A stretch of 64,000 nt of DNA from DATKUK01 sp035530655 (lineage in GTDB: Bacteria > Planctomycetota > Phycisphaerae > UBA1845 > DATKUK01), in NCBI GenBank assembly GCA_035530655.1, contig DATKUK010000014.1, positions 26,034 through 90,033 on the forward strand, given 5' to 3'. The notes below the pieces were generated by a model that saw only the letters and a list, made by a program, of their open reading frames with translations, was not told the origin of the DNA and searched no databases. The translations under genes were made by a program, and so were the position numbers. Below are positions 1 through 9,017 of the stretch, in pieces (position 1 is the stretch's first letter; each line of letters opens with the position of its first letter).

Positions 1-245
1 GTGAGACGTGTCAGGGCACGGGATATTTCGGTCGGACGGCCGTGTTCGAACTGCTGGTAATCGATTCGACGATCGCCAAGCTGATTGCCAGCGGTGCGTC
101 GATCAGCCAAGTCAAGGCGACGTCCCGCAAGAGCAAGTCGCCCATGCTGTACCTACAGGAACAGGGCATCCGCAAAGTCATCGAGGGCACCACGAGCATC
201 AACGAGATCATACGCGTGACGCGGGAGGAGCCCGCTCGCGCATAG
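1..245 (+). CDS. C-terminal end of a GspE/PilB-type secretion ATPase (5' end outside window)
   Basis: The frame is open from the window edge, so only about the last 80 residues are present. It reads ETCQGTGYFGRTAVFELL, the zinc-binding Cys region followed by the G(Y)xGRxxxFEL motif that is diagnostic of the C-terminal part of GspE/PilB family ATPases. These hexameric cytoplasmic ATPases power type II secretion or type IV pilus assembly. After the motif come the usual helices with a run resembling the family's GxxTxxEVxRVT ending (here GTTSINEIIRVT). The next gene starts 33 bp downstream. I cannot tell GspE from PilB on this fragment. Confidence 0.85.
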   Translation, partial: ETCQGTGYFGRTAVFELLVIDSTIAKLIASGASISQVKATSRKSKSPMLYLQEQGIRKVIEGTTSINEIIRVTREEPARA

Positions 246-278
246 AGCAGCACGGGATAGCGTCCCGGGAGTTGTGTC

Positions 279-1964
279 ATGCTACTATCACTTTTTTCGA
301 CGATACTGGTGCTGCTGATCGCCTTTTTCCAGGCCATACAGGGCATGTTCAGTGCCCTGATCATGGCCGTCCTGGCGATCCTGTCGGCAGCGGCGGCTTT
401 CACCCTGGTCGAGCCGGTGTATTACTGGAGCCTCCAGTGGGTTAGCGCCGACTACGCCCTGGCAGCCTGCCTGATGGTGGTTTTTCTGGTGTGCCTGATT
501 GTAACCCGCGTGTTGGCCGACTATCTGGTGCCGGGCAACATGCAATTCCCGCTCTGGGTGGACCGCATTGGGGGCGGGCTGTTCGGGGTGATTGCGGGGC
601 TGGTGATCGTGGGCATGTTGTGCATCAGTCTGCAGATGCTTCCGTTCGGGCCATCGATCCTGGGTTTCCAGCGGGTCGACGTGGGTCAGCAGGACGAGGT
701 AACAGAGCATGCCCTGTGGCTGCATCCGGATGGTTTCGCGGTAGGCCTGACCGAAGTGATGGCAGCGGGGAGCCTAAGCGGCCCGAACAGCATGAAGGCC
801 CTGCATTCCGACTGGTTGCAGGAGCTCCAATGGAACCGTTCGGGCGTGCAGAAGGAGTCGCGCCACGCGGTGCCGCGCGGGTCGCTTTCGGTCGAGGCGG
901 CGTGGGATGCGGTGCTGCCGGTGTACACGAAGGACGGCCTACGGACGGTGGAGGCGGCCCGAGGCTACAAGTTCGTGGTGGTGCGGGTATCTCTCGAGCG
1001 TCAGTCGCTGGACGAGGACGGCGTCCATCGCTTCACGCCCATGCAGTGGCGGATTGTGGGTCAAAGTGACGGCGTCTGGGCGCAGTATCCGGTGGCAGGA
1101 ATGTCGAACCCCAGCAAAATGTCTCGGCGGACCTTCCTGGCGATGAACGAACCGGTAGTGATCGATCCTGATGTGGGTGCCAAGTTCGACATCGTGTTCG
1201 AGGTGCCCGAGGCCGACCGGTTCGATCCCTCCTTCGTTGAATACAAGCGTGACGCACGGGCGGCCTTGTCCAAGAATGTTTGGCGCGACGCGCCGCCTGG
1301 GCCGGTTCGACCGGGGGAGCCCGGGCAGGAAGAGGACGAGGGGCAAGACCAAGCGGAGGCTCAGCGACGAGCCAGGCCGCCTCGAACCAGCGGCGGGCGC
1401 GTGTCGGGACGCCGCGCCCTGTCCCATGAAAGCCGGTTCAGCAGCGAGTTGCCGCTCTCGATACCCGCCGACCAGATTCGTCGGCGAGACGCAGAGCTGT
1501 CGGGCGATAGGCTCGTGCAGGGCCACATCGTCGTACCGGTCGATGTGAAGGGCGAGGGGGAGGCGGTGAAACGCTTTGAGGTGCCGGAGAACGTGCGGCT
1601 ACTGCAGTTGGCTGTTGAGCCCACGTTCGCCAAGAGCACGCTCGGCCGGGCGCGGCAGTTTGCGGTCAAGACGGTCAAGCAATACCGGGTGGAGGATGAC
1701 CAGGGGCAGTTCTACTTCCCCATCGGCGAGTACCGCTCAGCCGAGGTCGGCGGCGAGCCGTTGATCGAGTTGCAGTATTGGCCCAACGCCGAGCAGCCGG
1801 AGCGGGCGTTGCGCGAGCCCAGGCAGATCCAAGAGCGCGATCTGGAGAAAGACGGACAGTTGACCTATCTGTTCCTGATACCGCCGGGCCGAAGCATCAC
1901 GGTGTTCAAGACGGGGACACAGCAGCGCGACCTGACGTCACTCAACCTGAAGGCGCCGCAGTAG
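279..1964 (+). CDS. CvpA-family membrane protein with a long hydrophilic C-terminal part
   Basis: 561 residues. The first ~125 residues contain four hydrophobic segments (about 1-22, 26-46, 59-80, 99-120) with the CvpA-like pattern of a short DxxGGGxxGxxxGxxxxG helix (DRIGGGLFGVIAGLVIVG at ~94-111). CvpA proteins are inner-membrane proteins first linked to colicin V export. Typical CvpA proteins have about 160-200 residues; here roughly 430 soluble residues follow, with a low-complexity EEDEGQDQAEAQRRARPPR stretch near 345-365 and no domain I recognise. The ATG is preceded by GGGAG. The extra part is probably periplasmic or cytoplasmic and of unknown function. The gene may be co-transcribed with the secretion ATPase upstream. 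Confidence 0.7.
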   Translation: MLLSLFSTILVLLIAFFQAIQGMFSALIMAVLAILSAAAAFTLVEPVYYWSLQWVSADYALAACLMVVFLVCLIVTRVLADYLVPGNMQFPLWVDRIGGGLFGVIAGLVIVGMLCISLQMLPFGPSILGFQRVDVGQQDEVTEHALWLHPDGFAVGLTEVMAAGSLSGPNSMKALHSDWLQELQWNRSGVQKESRHAVPRGSLSVEAAWDAVLPVYTKDGLRTVEAARGYKFVVVRVSLERQSLDEDGVHRFTPMQWRIVGQSDGVWAQYPVAGMSNPSKMSRRTFLAMNEPVVIDPDVGAKFDIVFEVPEADRFDPSFVEYKRDARAALSKNVWRDAPPGPVRPGEPGQEEDEGQDQAEAQRRARPPRTSGGRVSGRRALSHESRFSSELPLSIPADQIRRRDAELSGDRLVQGHIVVPVDVKGEGEAVKRFEVPENVRLLQLAVEPTFAKSTLGRARQFAVKTVKQYRVEDDQGQFYFPIGEYRSAEVGGEPLIELQYWPNAEQPERALREPRQIQERDLEKDGQLTYLFLIPPGRSITVFKTGTQQRDLTSLNLKAPQ

Positions 1965-1989
1965 CCGGCCTGGGCCGCGCCGGATCGAC

Positions 1990-2172
1990 TCAGACGGCTG
2001 CCAGTTCCGGCTCTTCGCTGGGAAGAGGCTCTTTCTGGCGGTTTTCGAACTCGACTTCGGCCAAGTGTCGGAGGTAGTCCAGCAGGTCTCGCTCGCGGAA
2101 CTGAGCGAGGAACTCGGGAGCGGCGGTGGCATTCAGGCGCATAACCCGATCGATAATCTGGCGCTTGGTCAT
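1990..2172 (-). CDS. small conserved-looking hypothetical protein (60 aa)
   Basis: 60 residues beginning MTKRQIIDRVMRLNATAAPEFLAQF, helical and charged, ending in an acidic tail. It lies convergent to the CvpA-like gene, 25 bp from its stop. The regular amphipathic pattern (RQIIDRVMRLN, DLLDYLRHLAEVE) resembles short uncharacterised planctomycete proteins; this is recollection, not a search. No function can be given. Confidence 0.5.
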   Translation of the reverse strand: MTKRQIIDRVMRLNATAAPEFLAQFRERDLLDYLRHLAEVEFENRQKEPLPSEEPELAAV

Positions 2173-2360
2173 TACACGGCATCCGTCTTGTCAGCGAGTA
2201 TGGGCGAGTACTACACGGTAGGGGTCAGATGCCTGGCGAGTTTAGTTATCGGCCACAACGCAGAATGAACTTTAAATGCATCGGTCCGATAGGCTCTGCG
2301 GGCGGCGGGCGAGCAGAATTCAGCGTGCCCTGAGAGCGGGGTCCGATAAGCATACTGACC

Positions 2361-3044
2361 ATGAGTGGATCGACACATTCCATGAAGCGGGCGGCACGGG
2401 AGCAGTTCGACTCCTGGGCCGAGTCCTACGATCGACTGGTATTGAATTGGTTCATGTTCGGTCCGTCGCATCGGGCTTTTATCGAGGAGCTGCTGCAATG
2501 GCACCAGCGGGGCGGCCCGGATCGGTTCGATGTGCTCGACGTGGGATGCGGCACGGGGGGCCTGGCGGCCATGCTGGTCGAGTCGAAACTTGCCGGACGT
2601 GTAGCGGGACTTGACTACGCTGAGCAGATGTGCCGGGTGGCGCGCCGCAAGGCCGCAGACTACGCGAGGGACGGATCGGCTGTGTTTGTCCGAGGCGATT
2701 CGGAGCATCTGGGCTTCGGCGCCGGCAGCTTCGACGTGGTGACGTGCAGCAATTCCTTTCACCACTACCCGCATCAGGCCGACGTGCTGGCCGAGATGCG
2801 ACGCGTGCTTCGACCGGGCGGTCAACTTATGATCATCGACGGCTTCCGCGACAACGTGGTAGGGTGGCTGGTGTTCGATGTGTTCGTCCGGGCCTTGGAA
2901 GGCGAGGTGCATCATGTCGCGTGGTCGGCTATGCGTCGGATGTTCGAGGATGCGGGTCTGGTAGACGTTCGTCAGCAAAAGTTAAACTTCTGGATGCCGC
3001 TGCTGTTGACGGTGGGCACAGTGCCCGGAAACGCGCAGTCGTAG
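2361..3044 (+). CDS. class I SAM-dependent methyltransferase
   Basis: 227 residues with the SAM-binding motif I VLDVGCGTGGLAAML (~61-75), the acidic motif II region (GRVAGLDYAEQMCRVAR), and the post-I motif FDVVTCSNSFHHYPHQ, followed by a MRRVLRPGGQLMIIDGFRD strand typical of UbiE/Methyltransf_11 proteins. The substrate is not predictable. An internal ATG 21 bases later is an alternative start. The SpoIIE phosphatase starts 17 bp downstream, so the two may be co-transcribed. Confidence 0.85.
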   Translation: MSGSTHSMKRAAREQFDSWAESYDRLVLNWFMFGPSHRAFIEELLQWHQRGGPDRFDVLDVGCGTGGLAAMLVESKLAGRVAGLDYAEQMCRVARRKAADYARDGSAVFVRGDSEHLGFGAGSFDVVTCSNSFHHYPHQADVLAEMRRVLRPGGQLMIIDGFRDNVVGWLVFDVFVRALEGEVHHVAWSAMRRMFEDAGLVDVRQQKLNFWMPLLLTVGTVPGNAQS

Positions 3045-3061
3045 ACGGCCAGGAGCCAGGT

Positions 3062-4321
3062 GTGACCGATCAGGACCCCACGGGGGACAAAGTCGCCGAT
3101 CTTGAAGCGGTGCTGGAAGTGACGCGTCAACTGGCGGTGACGCCGGAGTTGCCAGCCCTGCTTCGCAGCGTCGAACGCGCCGCGCGCAAGGTGCTTCGGT
3201 GCGAGCGGGCCAGCGTCTTCCTCTATGACCGGGACCGACAGGAATTGTACAGCAAGATTGCCACCGGGCTGGACGAACTGCGGATTCCGGCCAACCGGGG
3301 CATCAGCGGCGAGGTCGTGCAGACACGGCAGGTGATCAACGTACCCGAGGCGTATGCCGATTCGCGGTTCAACCCGGACGTAGACAAGCAGACGGGCTTC
3401 CGAACCCGAAACATGCTGACGTTTCCGCTGATCGACTTCGACGGCAATCTTGTCGGTGTGCTGCAACTGCTGAACAAGATCGGTGGCACCTTTGACGAGT
3501 ACGACGAGCGACTGGGGGCATCGCTATGCGCCCAGGTTGCCGTGGCCGTCAAGCGCCAGCAGTTGATCGAACAGTACGCCGAAAAGCAGCGGATGGAGCA
3601 CGATTTGTCGATCGCCTGCTCCATCCAGCAGGAGTGTCTGCCTTCGTCGGACCCGCAGATAAGCGGGTATGACATCGCGGGATGGAATAGACCGGCCGAC
3701 GAGACCGGTGGCGACTACTACGACTTCCTGCCTCTGTCGGACGGCGGCCTGGAATTCGCCGTAGCCGACGCGACGGGTCATGGGATCGGCCCCGCTCTGG
3801 TCATCGCGGAATGTCGGGCAATTCTAAGAGCCATTGTGTCGGTTACCAGTGACCTGGCGCGTGCGGTGTCCCAGGCGAACGACTTGCTCTGTGCCGACCT
3901 GCCGGCCGAACGCTTCGTGACGGCGTTCGTGGGGATCCTCAGGCCCGAGCGACAAGTGGTGCGCTATCTGTCCGCCGGTCACGGGCCGATGCTGCTCTAC
4001 CGGGCCGCCGACGACAGGGTCGAGCAGCTCGGCGCGACGGGGCTGCCTCTGGGAATTCTGCCGAAGACGGAGTTCGGACCGGTCCAGGAGGTTAGGCTCG
4101 AGTCTGGGGACATCCTGCTCGTCCTGACCGACGGCTTGCTCGAATGGGCCCGCGCCGACGGCACTCAGTTTGGCGTTGAGCGTACGGCCGAGTTGGTCCG
4201 ACGGCACGGGGGCGAGAGCGGCCATCGTCTGATCCAGCTTCTGTACGAGGCCGTACAGGAGTTCGGCAGCTCGACGAAACAGGCGGACGATCTAACGGCC
4301 GTGGTCGTCAAACGCCTTTGA
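3062..4321 (+). CDS. GAF domain - SpoIIE-type PP2C serine/threonine phosphatase
   Basis: 419 residues from a GTG preceded by GGAG; the same frame is open further upstream, but that part only shadows the methyltransferase. Residues ~20-160 form a GAF sensor domain (CERASVFLYDRDRQELYSKI, the FNPDVDKQTGFRTRNML run typical of GAF/phosphodiesterase-like sensors). A coiled linker (~165-185) leads to a PP2C/SpoIIE domain with GGDYYDF, VADATGHGIGPALV, SAGHGPMLLY, LVLTDGLLEW and DDLTAVVVK, so all metal-binding Asp/Gly motifs are present. Such RsbU-like proteins dephosphorylate anti-anti-sigma factors. No STAS or RsbW partner is nearby; the FliA-type sigma gene is 43 kb away. Confidence 0.9.
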   Translation: MTDQDPTGDKVADLEAVLEVTRQLAVTPELPALLRSVERAARKVLRCERASVFLYDRDRQELYSKIATGLDELRIPANRGISGEVVQTRQVINVPEAYADSRFNPDVDKQTGFRTRNMLTFPLIDFDGNLVGVLQLLNKIGGTFDEYDERLGASLCAQVAVAVKRQQLIEQYAEKQRMEHDLSIACSIQQECLPSSDPQISGYDIAGWNRPADETGGDYYDFLPLSDGGLEFAVADATGHGIGPALVIAECRAILRAIVSVTSDLARAVSQANDLLCADLPAERFVTAFVGILRPERQVVRYLSAGHGPMLLYRAADDRVEQLGATGLPLGILPKTEFGPVQEVRLESGDILLVLTDGLLEWARADGTQFGVERTAELVRRHGGESGHRLIQLLYEAVQEFGSSTKQADDLTAVVVKRL

Positions 4322-4385
4322 CAGCCCGCAGCTCGCGCCGACCTGGCGGGGCGTTTCTATATCGGGAGCAGGTGCAGATCGCAGG

Positions 4386-6323
4386 TCACAGCCCGATGCG
4401 GGGAGCCGGCTGGTCGGTCTGCTCGGAATCGACGCGGGGGTGTTCCGCGCGGTACTGCTCCATGCCTTCCGGCTCGGGGAAAGCCCTGTCGGGATCCACG
4501 TTGTAGCGTCCAGCCAGCCGCACGAGGGCGGGCTTGACCCAATCGTAGATCTGCTGCTTGATCGGAAGCGGTGCCAATCGCCACAAACGTGCCTTGTAGG
4601 CCACGTGGAGCGGTCCGAAGGCCAGACAATCTGCCAGCGAGGTGGCTCGCATCTCGTTGAAGGGGGGCAGTTGCCGCCGATCGGTCATGTCGTCGACCTT
4701 GTCTTTCATATAGAAATCATAGATGCGACGGGCCCAGCTCAGGCGCTTGTCATGGACGTCGGTACTCCCCAGTGCCAACTCCTCCCACGCCTTGAGCATC
4801 GCTGTGGCGACGGCGACATTGGCCGAGTTGCGACTGCTGAGCCGCTCACCGAAGTCGCGCAACACGAACTCGTGGAGGGTCATCAGATAGATCCTCTTCG
4901 GCCGGCCGTCCCTTTCCTTATAGTTGTCGCGCAGGTATGCCAAATACTTGTCGGCTTCGGCGATCTGCCCGTCGATGTACAGGCTCCTTATCGCGGAAGA
5001 GAGAAAGTTGGCGTGGCCAAGCTGAAATTCCTCGGCAGCCTTGTTGTTGCCACGCTCGGCTTCGTCCTTACCTACTTCCAGATACACCTTGTGCAAAACG
5101 TCGATGAAGCGCAGATCGGGCAGCCCATAGTAGTACGACCTGTTGGGCTGCTCGGCGTTTGGTATGAAAACGATGCGCCCGAACTCATGGATGTCATTCA
5201 ACGCGAAAAAGATGAACCTTCGCGTATTCATCAGATCGCGACGGCTGTCGTCATCCCCGGCGCCCCGGGGCACGACTTCGTCACCACGACTGGCCCAGTA
5301 GATGGCATGGGCCTGACAGCCGCGCCAGTCGAGCGGGCCATAGCGTTCCATCACATCGCGCATTCGGGCCGGATCGAGCTTGTAGCGTTCGCGCAGGACC
5401 TTGGCCCGAAGGAACGCCAGCACGGCGGCGGCGTCCTCCGCGCGGTTGGGATCGGTAAAGACGCTTCGGAACCGTTCCTTTTCCAGGTCGACTTCGATTT
5501 GCGGCTGATCGACGCCCACATCGAGCATGAGCGTTTCAGGGCTGACCAGACGGACGTAGCGATCAAAGAAGCTCCCTTCCAGAGGATGCTGTTGGTCATC
5601 GGGCTTGAAGGTGGCCGACAGATCGACGCCGAGCTTCTCAAGCTCGTCGAGCAGAGGCGCAACCGAATGTCGCTCGGCGCGGAGCTGCTCAGCAGACCCC
5701 GGTGCCTCGGCCAACGGTTTGAGGGCGTCGCGCGCCTGCTCGAGGGTGGACCCGGGTGCGGGCGGCCCGAGCAGCCTCTGCATCAGAAACGCCCACTCCC
5801 GTTTGTACGACATGTGCATGTCGTCCATCGCCCCGCCCATCTTGTTGAGGAAGATCCAGGCCAGATCGCGATACAGCTTGTGCGCGTGTGGGTTGAGAGG
5901 AATGCCCCGATCGCGAAGCAGGCGCATGCCGTTTCGCACCCACAGCCATCTCTCCTCCGGCGTGTGGGTGGTAACCGAGATGTTCCACGCCATGTTCCAC
6001 GCCTGAAAGGCCCACACGGCGGGGAAGCGTGGCTGGAGCCTGCAAATCATGTCCGCAAGCTGGAGGGCCTCGTAGTGCTTGCCCTGCTCCTTCAGTCGGT
6101 CGGCGCGGATCCAAAGGTAGTCGACAGCCAGCCCGCGGAACGAACCCAGCGCCGCCAGCGTCAGGGCGACGTCGTGCGGCATGGCCGTAAACGGGTCCTC
6201 GACCGGGGTGAGATTCAGATCGACACGAGAGCGATTGATCACGCCCTGGAGCGGCACCACGGCCAGGACCGCCAGCAGGGCGATCGACAGGCTGAGAAGT
6301 TGTATGCGCCGACCCGCTTGCAC
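4386..6323 (-). CDS. large membrane-anchored TPR-like protein, last gene of the SPFH/ABC operon
   Basis: 645 residues. An N-terminal hydrophobic anchor (~8-27) is followed by helical, tetratricopeptide-like segments such as GSFRGLAVDYLWIRADRLKE, KHYEALQLADMICRLQPRFP and AVWAFQAWNMAWN (~55-115). The rest is hydrophilic, with no known catalytic motif. It starts 18 bp after the ABC permease stop and is the last gene of a six-gene unit, so it probably works with the exporter and SPFH proteins at the membrane. I know no characterised homologue. Confidence 0.75.
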   Translation of the reverse strand: MQAGRRIQLLSLSIALLAVLAVVPLQGVINRSRVDLNLTPVEDPFTAMPHDVALTLAALGSFRGLAVDYLWIRADRLKEQGKHYEALQLADMICRLQPRFPAVWAFQAWNMAWNISVTTHTPEERWLWVRNGMRLLRDRGIPLNPHAHKLYRDLAWIFLNKMGGAMDDMHMSYKREWAFLMQRLLGPPAPGSTLEQARDALKPLAEAPGSAEQLRAERHSVAPLLDELEKLGVDLSATFKPDDQQHPLEGSFFDRYVRLVSPETLMLDVGVDQPQIEVDLEKERFRSVFTDPNRAEDAAAVLAFLRAKVLRERYKLDPARMRDVMERYGPLDWRGCQAHAIYWASRGDEVVPRGAGDDDSRRDLMNTRRFIFFALNDIHEFGRIVFIPNAEQPNRSYYYGLPDLRFIDVLHKVYLEVGKDEAERGNNKAAEEFQLGHANFLSSAIRSLYIDGQIAEADKYLAYLRDNYKERDGRPKRIYLMTLHEFVLRDFGERLSSRNSANVAVATAMLKAWEELALGSTDVHDKRLSWARRIYDFYMKDKVDDMTDRRQLPPFNEMRATSLADCLAFGPLHVAYKARLWRLAPLPIKQQIYDWVKPALVRLAGRYNVDPDRAFPEPEGMEQYRAEHPRVDSEQTDQPAPRIGL

Positions 6324-6341
6324 GATTCTTCGATCCTGGCT

Positions 6342-7787
6342 TTAGACGATCACCTGTGCCAATTCGCGCCGCCGGAAGATCAGACACGCCGCCGCCATCG
6401 CAACGGTGGTCTGCACCGCGCCCAGCCACAGCGCGGCCCGCCCCAGCCAAGCCCACGATACAAGGCGACCATCCACCAGGTCGTTGATCGGGTTGTACGC
6501 CGAGATCTGCGGAACCACCCACAGAAAAACCGTGGTGGCAGGCTTGAGCAGCACGGCCAATCGCAGGGCCAAGTCGCCCTCGAAGGCCGAGGGATTGGCG
6601 GCCAGCTCACGAATGGCCTCCTGGAGGAATCCGGAGGAGATCGCCGTAAGGTAGACCATCATGCACATCAAGCAGGCGACCGGAAACGAGAGGAACGATG
6701 AGGCCAACACACCCACCGCCGCAAGCAGAACCAGTTGCGCGAGGATCATCAGCAGCGAGCGAAGGTAATTCGCCTCAAAGCTCCCCACCTCATAGAGAAC
6801 TTCGAGGTCGCCCTGCCCGGAGAAGCTGACGCTGGTCCGATGCATCTTGTCAAAATCGCCGGAATAGCGCCTATCGACGTTCTCGAAGCGTACGAGCAAC
6901 GTTCCATCGGGAGCGATGGCGTCGGCGGGAATCCGCACGATATGATACTGGCGGACCACGTCAGCTCGCTCGCTGAGGTAGGGTCGCGAAATGCGGGCGC
7001 CATCCTTCGTCGGGTCGCCGATCACCCAAGCACAGCGAAGAATGTCGTCCGGTGGGTACCTCGAGACCTGGGCCTTATACCGCAGATGAATGAGCCCCGC
7101 CTCGTTGGGGTCAAAATGCATGTTTTCAAAACGGTACTCGCGGACGCCCAACGGCGGACAGCTCATCCACTGCTTGCTCAAGTCGTCGCGGATGCGTTGG
7201 CGGATGGTCTGGCCGACCTGCGACCAGCCTCCCGTTGGGGCAAACGCCGACTGCGGAAGACGGTCCTGCTCTTTGAGTCGCTCCATCTGAGCGTCGGCCC
7301 GGGCGGCAAAGTCCGGAGTCGAGGGCCGAACGCTCGCGCGCGCAGTCAGCACTTCATAACGCAGGGCATCGCGGTCCTGCTCGTTGAGCCAGGCGGTCGT
7401 CTTCAGATAGGCCACCATGGCGTAGATCCCCACACCCGCACCAGCCAACAGCAGGGCGTCGAGGATCGCAATCCCCAGCCACTTGCCCACCAGGTATTGC
7501 CATCGCGCGATGGGCTTGGATACGGTCAGAAAAATCTGTCGACCGGCCAGCTCGGCCGCCACCGACGCGCACGAAAGGAAGACGGTCAGTAGGCTCAGCA
7601 ACACCGCCGTCGCGCCCAGTGAATAGGCCAGGAACGTCTGCACGCGACCCCTGAGCGTGCCGTCCCCATGCATGATGGCCGGCAGGGCCGCCACAATCAC
7701 CACCAGCATCACGATGAAGATCACGGCGATCTTCATCCGGATGCCCTCGGCGATCATGTTGCGGGCGACGGCGACGATCCTACTCAT
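6342..7787 (-). CDS. ABC-2 type transporter permease
   Basis: 481 residues. Hydrophobic segments occur near 18-42, 52-76, 100-130, and in a C-terminal set (~343-380, 408-425, 445-470). A large extracytoplasmic loop (~130-340) separates the first and last sets, as in ABC-2/Gld-type permeases. The cytoplasmic motif LTVSKPIARWQYLVGKWLGI (~83-102) closely matches one in the divergent permease gene at 13.8 kb. The start codon overlaps the end of the ATPase gene by 8 bases, so the two are translationally coupled and form one exporter. Substrate unknown. Confidence 0.85.
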   Translation of the reverse strand: MSRIVAVARNMIAEGIRMKIAVIFIVMLVVIVAALPAIMHGDGTLRGRVQTFLAYSLGATAVLLSLLTVFLSCASVAAELAGRQIFLTVSKPIARWQYLVGKWLGIAILDALLLAGAGVGIYAMVAYLKTTAWLNEQDRDALRYEVLTARASVRPSTPDFAARADAQMERLKEQDRLPQSAFAPTGGWSQVGQTIRQRIRDDLSKQWMSCPPLGVREYRFENMHFDPNEAGLIHLRYKAQVSRYPPDDILRCAWVIGDPTKDGARISRPYLSERADVVRQYHIVRIPADAIAPDGTLLVRFENVDRRYSGDFDKMHRTSVSFSGQGDLEVLYEVGSFEANYLRSLLMILAQLVLLAAVGVLASSFLSFPVACLMCMMVYLTAISSGFLQEAIRELAANPSAFEGDLALRLAVLLKPATTVFLWVVPQISAYNPINDLVDGRLVSWAWLGRAALWLGAVQTTVAMAAACLIFRRRELAQVIV

Positions 7788-8976
7788 CGTCTCTCTGCAG
7801 CTTGGGTTGGATCAGCGAGTCGATAACCGAGCGATCGACCTGTTTCGACTTCGGGCCGGCCTGGTCATCGTCCGCCGGCTCGTCATGGTGCTGTTGCTGA
7901 GTCTGGCTCCCGGATTGGACCAGTTGCTCGATCGTGCGGCGATCAGGCGGCTGGTCGGCTGGACTCTGCGTGCCGGTCGGCTGGTCGGCGCCCGGCTCGG
8001 ACTTCGCGGCGGCCACGAGGCTGTCCACAAGTTGCTGACCGGTCTGAAGGCCGTCGGCCCGCAGGAACTCGGCCATCGGTCCGCCCGCCTCGGCTCCCGA
8101 GGTCGTCAGGCGTTGCTGTCGAGCCTCCTGCACGATTCGCAGGAAGAATTCCTCCAACCGGTCGGTGGGCGTAGTAACGCCGAGGACCTCCTTGCCCTCG
8201 AGATTCTCGACGAGCTCCTTGATCCGCTCGATGGTGTCGGGGCGGAGCCGCTCGGCGGTGATCTGGGTCAGCTCCTGGCGCGCCAACAGGGCCTTGATGT
8301 CACCCAGCGCCCGGCGTTTGCCGCCGTACAGGATGCCCACCCGATCACACACGTCTTCCACATCGGCCAGCAGATGACTGCACAGCACGATGGTCTTGCC
8401 GCGGCGGGCGAGTTCACGGATCAAGTCCTTGATCTGTCTGGTGCCGATCGGGTCCATCCCGGTCGTGGGTTCATCAAGCAACAGCAGGTCCGGATCATTG
8501 ATCAGGGCCTGGGCCAGACCAATCCGTCGGGCCATACCCTTGGAGTACTGGCCAACCCGTCGCCGGGCAACGGCGGAGAGTCCCACCATCTCCAGCAACA
8601 TTTCGGTCCGCCGCTGTCGTTCGCCCCGCGGCTGCTGGAACAGCCGCCCGTAGTAATCAAGTGTCTCCCGCGCGTCCAGAAAACGGTAGAGATAGCTTTC
8701 TTCCGGCAGGTACCCGATGCGTGCCTTGACCGCTACGTCGGTGGGCAAGCGGCCGAACACGAACGCCCGCCCGCGGGTCGGATAGAGCAGTCCCAGCAGG
8801 ATCTTGATCGTCGTGGTCTTGCCCGAACCATTCGGACCGAGGAACCCGAACACCTCGCCCGGGCGCACCTCCAAATGGAGGTCGTCGAGGGCAACGACGC
8901 GGTTGCGCCCCCAGAAATCCTTGAACACCTTGGTCAGCCCGATCGTCTGAGCAACCGGGCCGTTCGTGGTCGACAT
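7780..8976 (-). CDS. ABC transporter ATP-binding protein
   Basis: About 398 residues from the ATG chosen here; an in-frame GTG 12 bases upstream is possible. Walker A is GPNGSGKTTTIK, the signature loop YSKGMARRIGLAQAL, and Walker B LLLLDEPTTGMD followed by the H-loop CSHLLADVEDVCD. The nucleotide-binding domain occupies residues ~5-230. The C-terminal ~170 residues are a polar extension with Gln/Pro/Asp-rich low complexity, longer than in most ABC-2 ATPases. It couples with the overlapping permease gene to form an exporter. Confidence 0.92.
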   Translation of the reverse strand: MSTTNGPVAQTIGLTKVFKDFWGRNRVVALDDLHLEVRPGEVFGFLGPNGSGKTTTIKILLGLLYPTRGRAFVFGRLPTDVAVKARIGYLPEESYLYRFLDARETLDYYGRLFQQPRGERQRRTEMLLEMVGLSAVARRRVGQYSKGMARRIGLAQALINDPDLLLLDEPTTGMDPIGTRQIKDLIRELARRGKTIVLCSHLLADVEDVCDRVGILYGGKRRALGDIKALLARQELTQITAERLRPDTIERIKELVENLEGKEVLGVTTPTDRLEEFFLRIVQEARQQRLTTSGAEAGGPMAEFLRADGLQTGQQLVDSLVAAAKSEPGADQPTGTQSPADQPPDRRTIEQLVQSGSQTQQQHHDEPADDDQAGPKSKQVDRSVIDSLIQPKLQRDDE

Positions 8977-9017
8977 CTTTGGGTACACCCAGCCTGATTC
9001 GGGCGGGCCTGCCTCTC

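Noticed and set aside
4440..6701. A 753-codon plus-strand frame
   Set aside because: It lies antisense to the TPR-like gene and the ABC permease, both supported by membrane segments and operon spacing; such long antisense frames are usual at this GC content.
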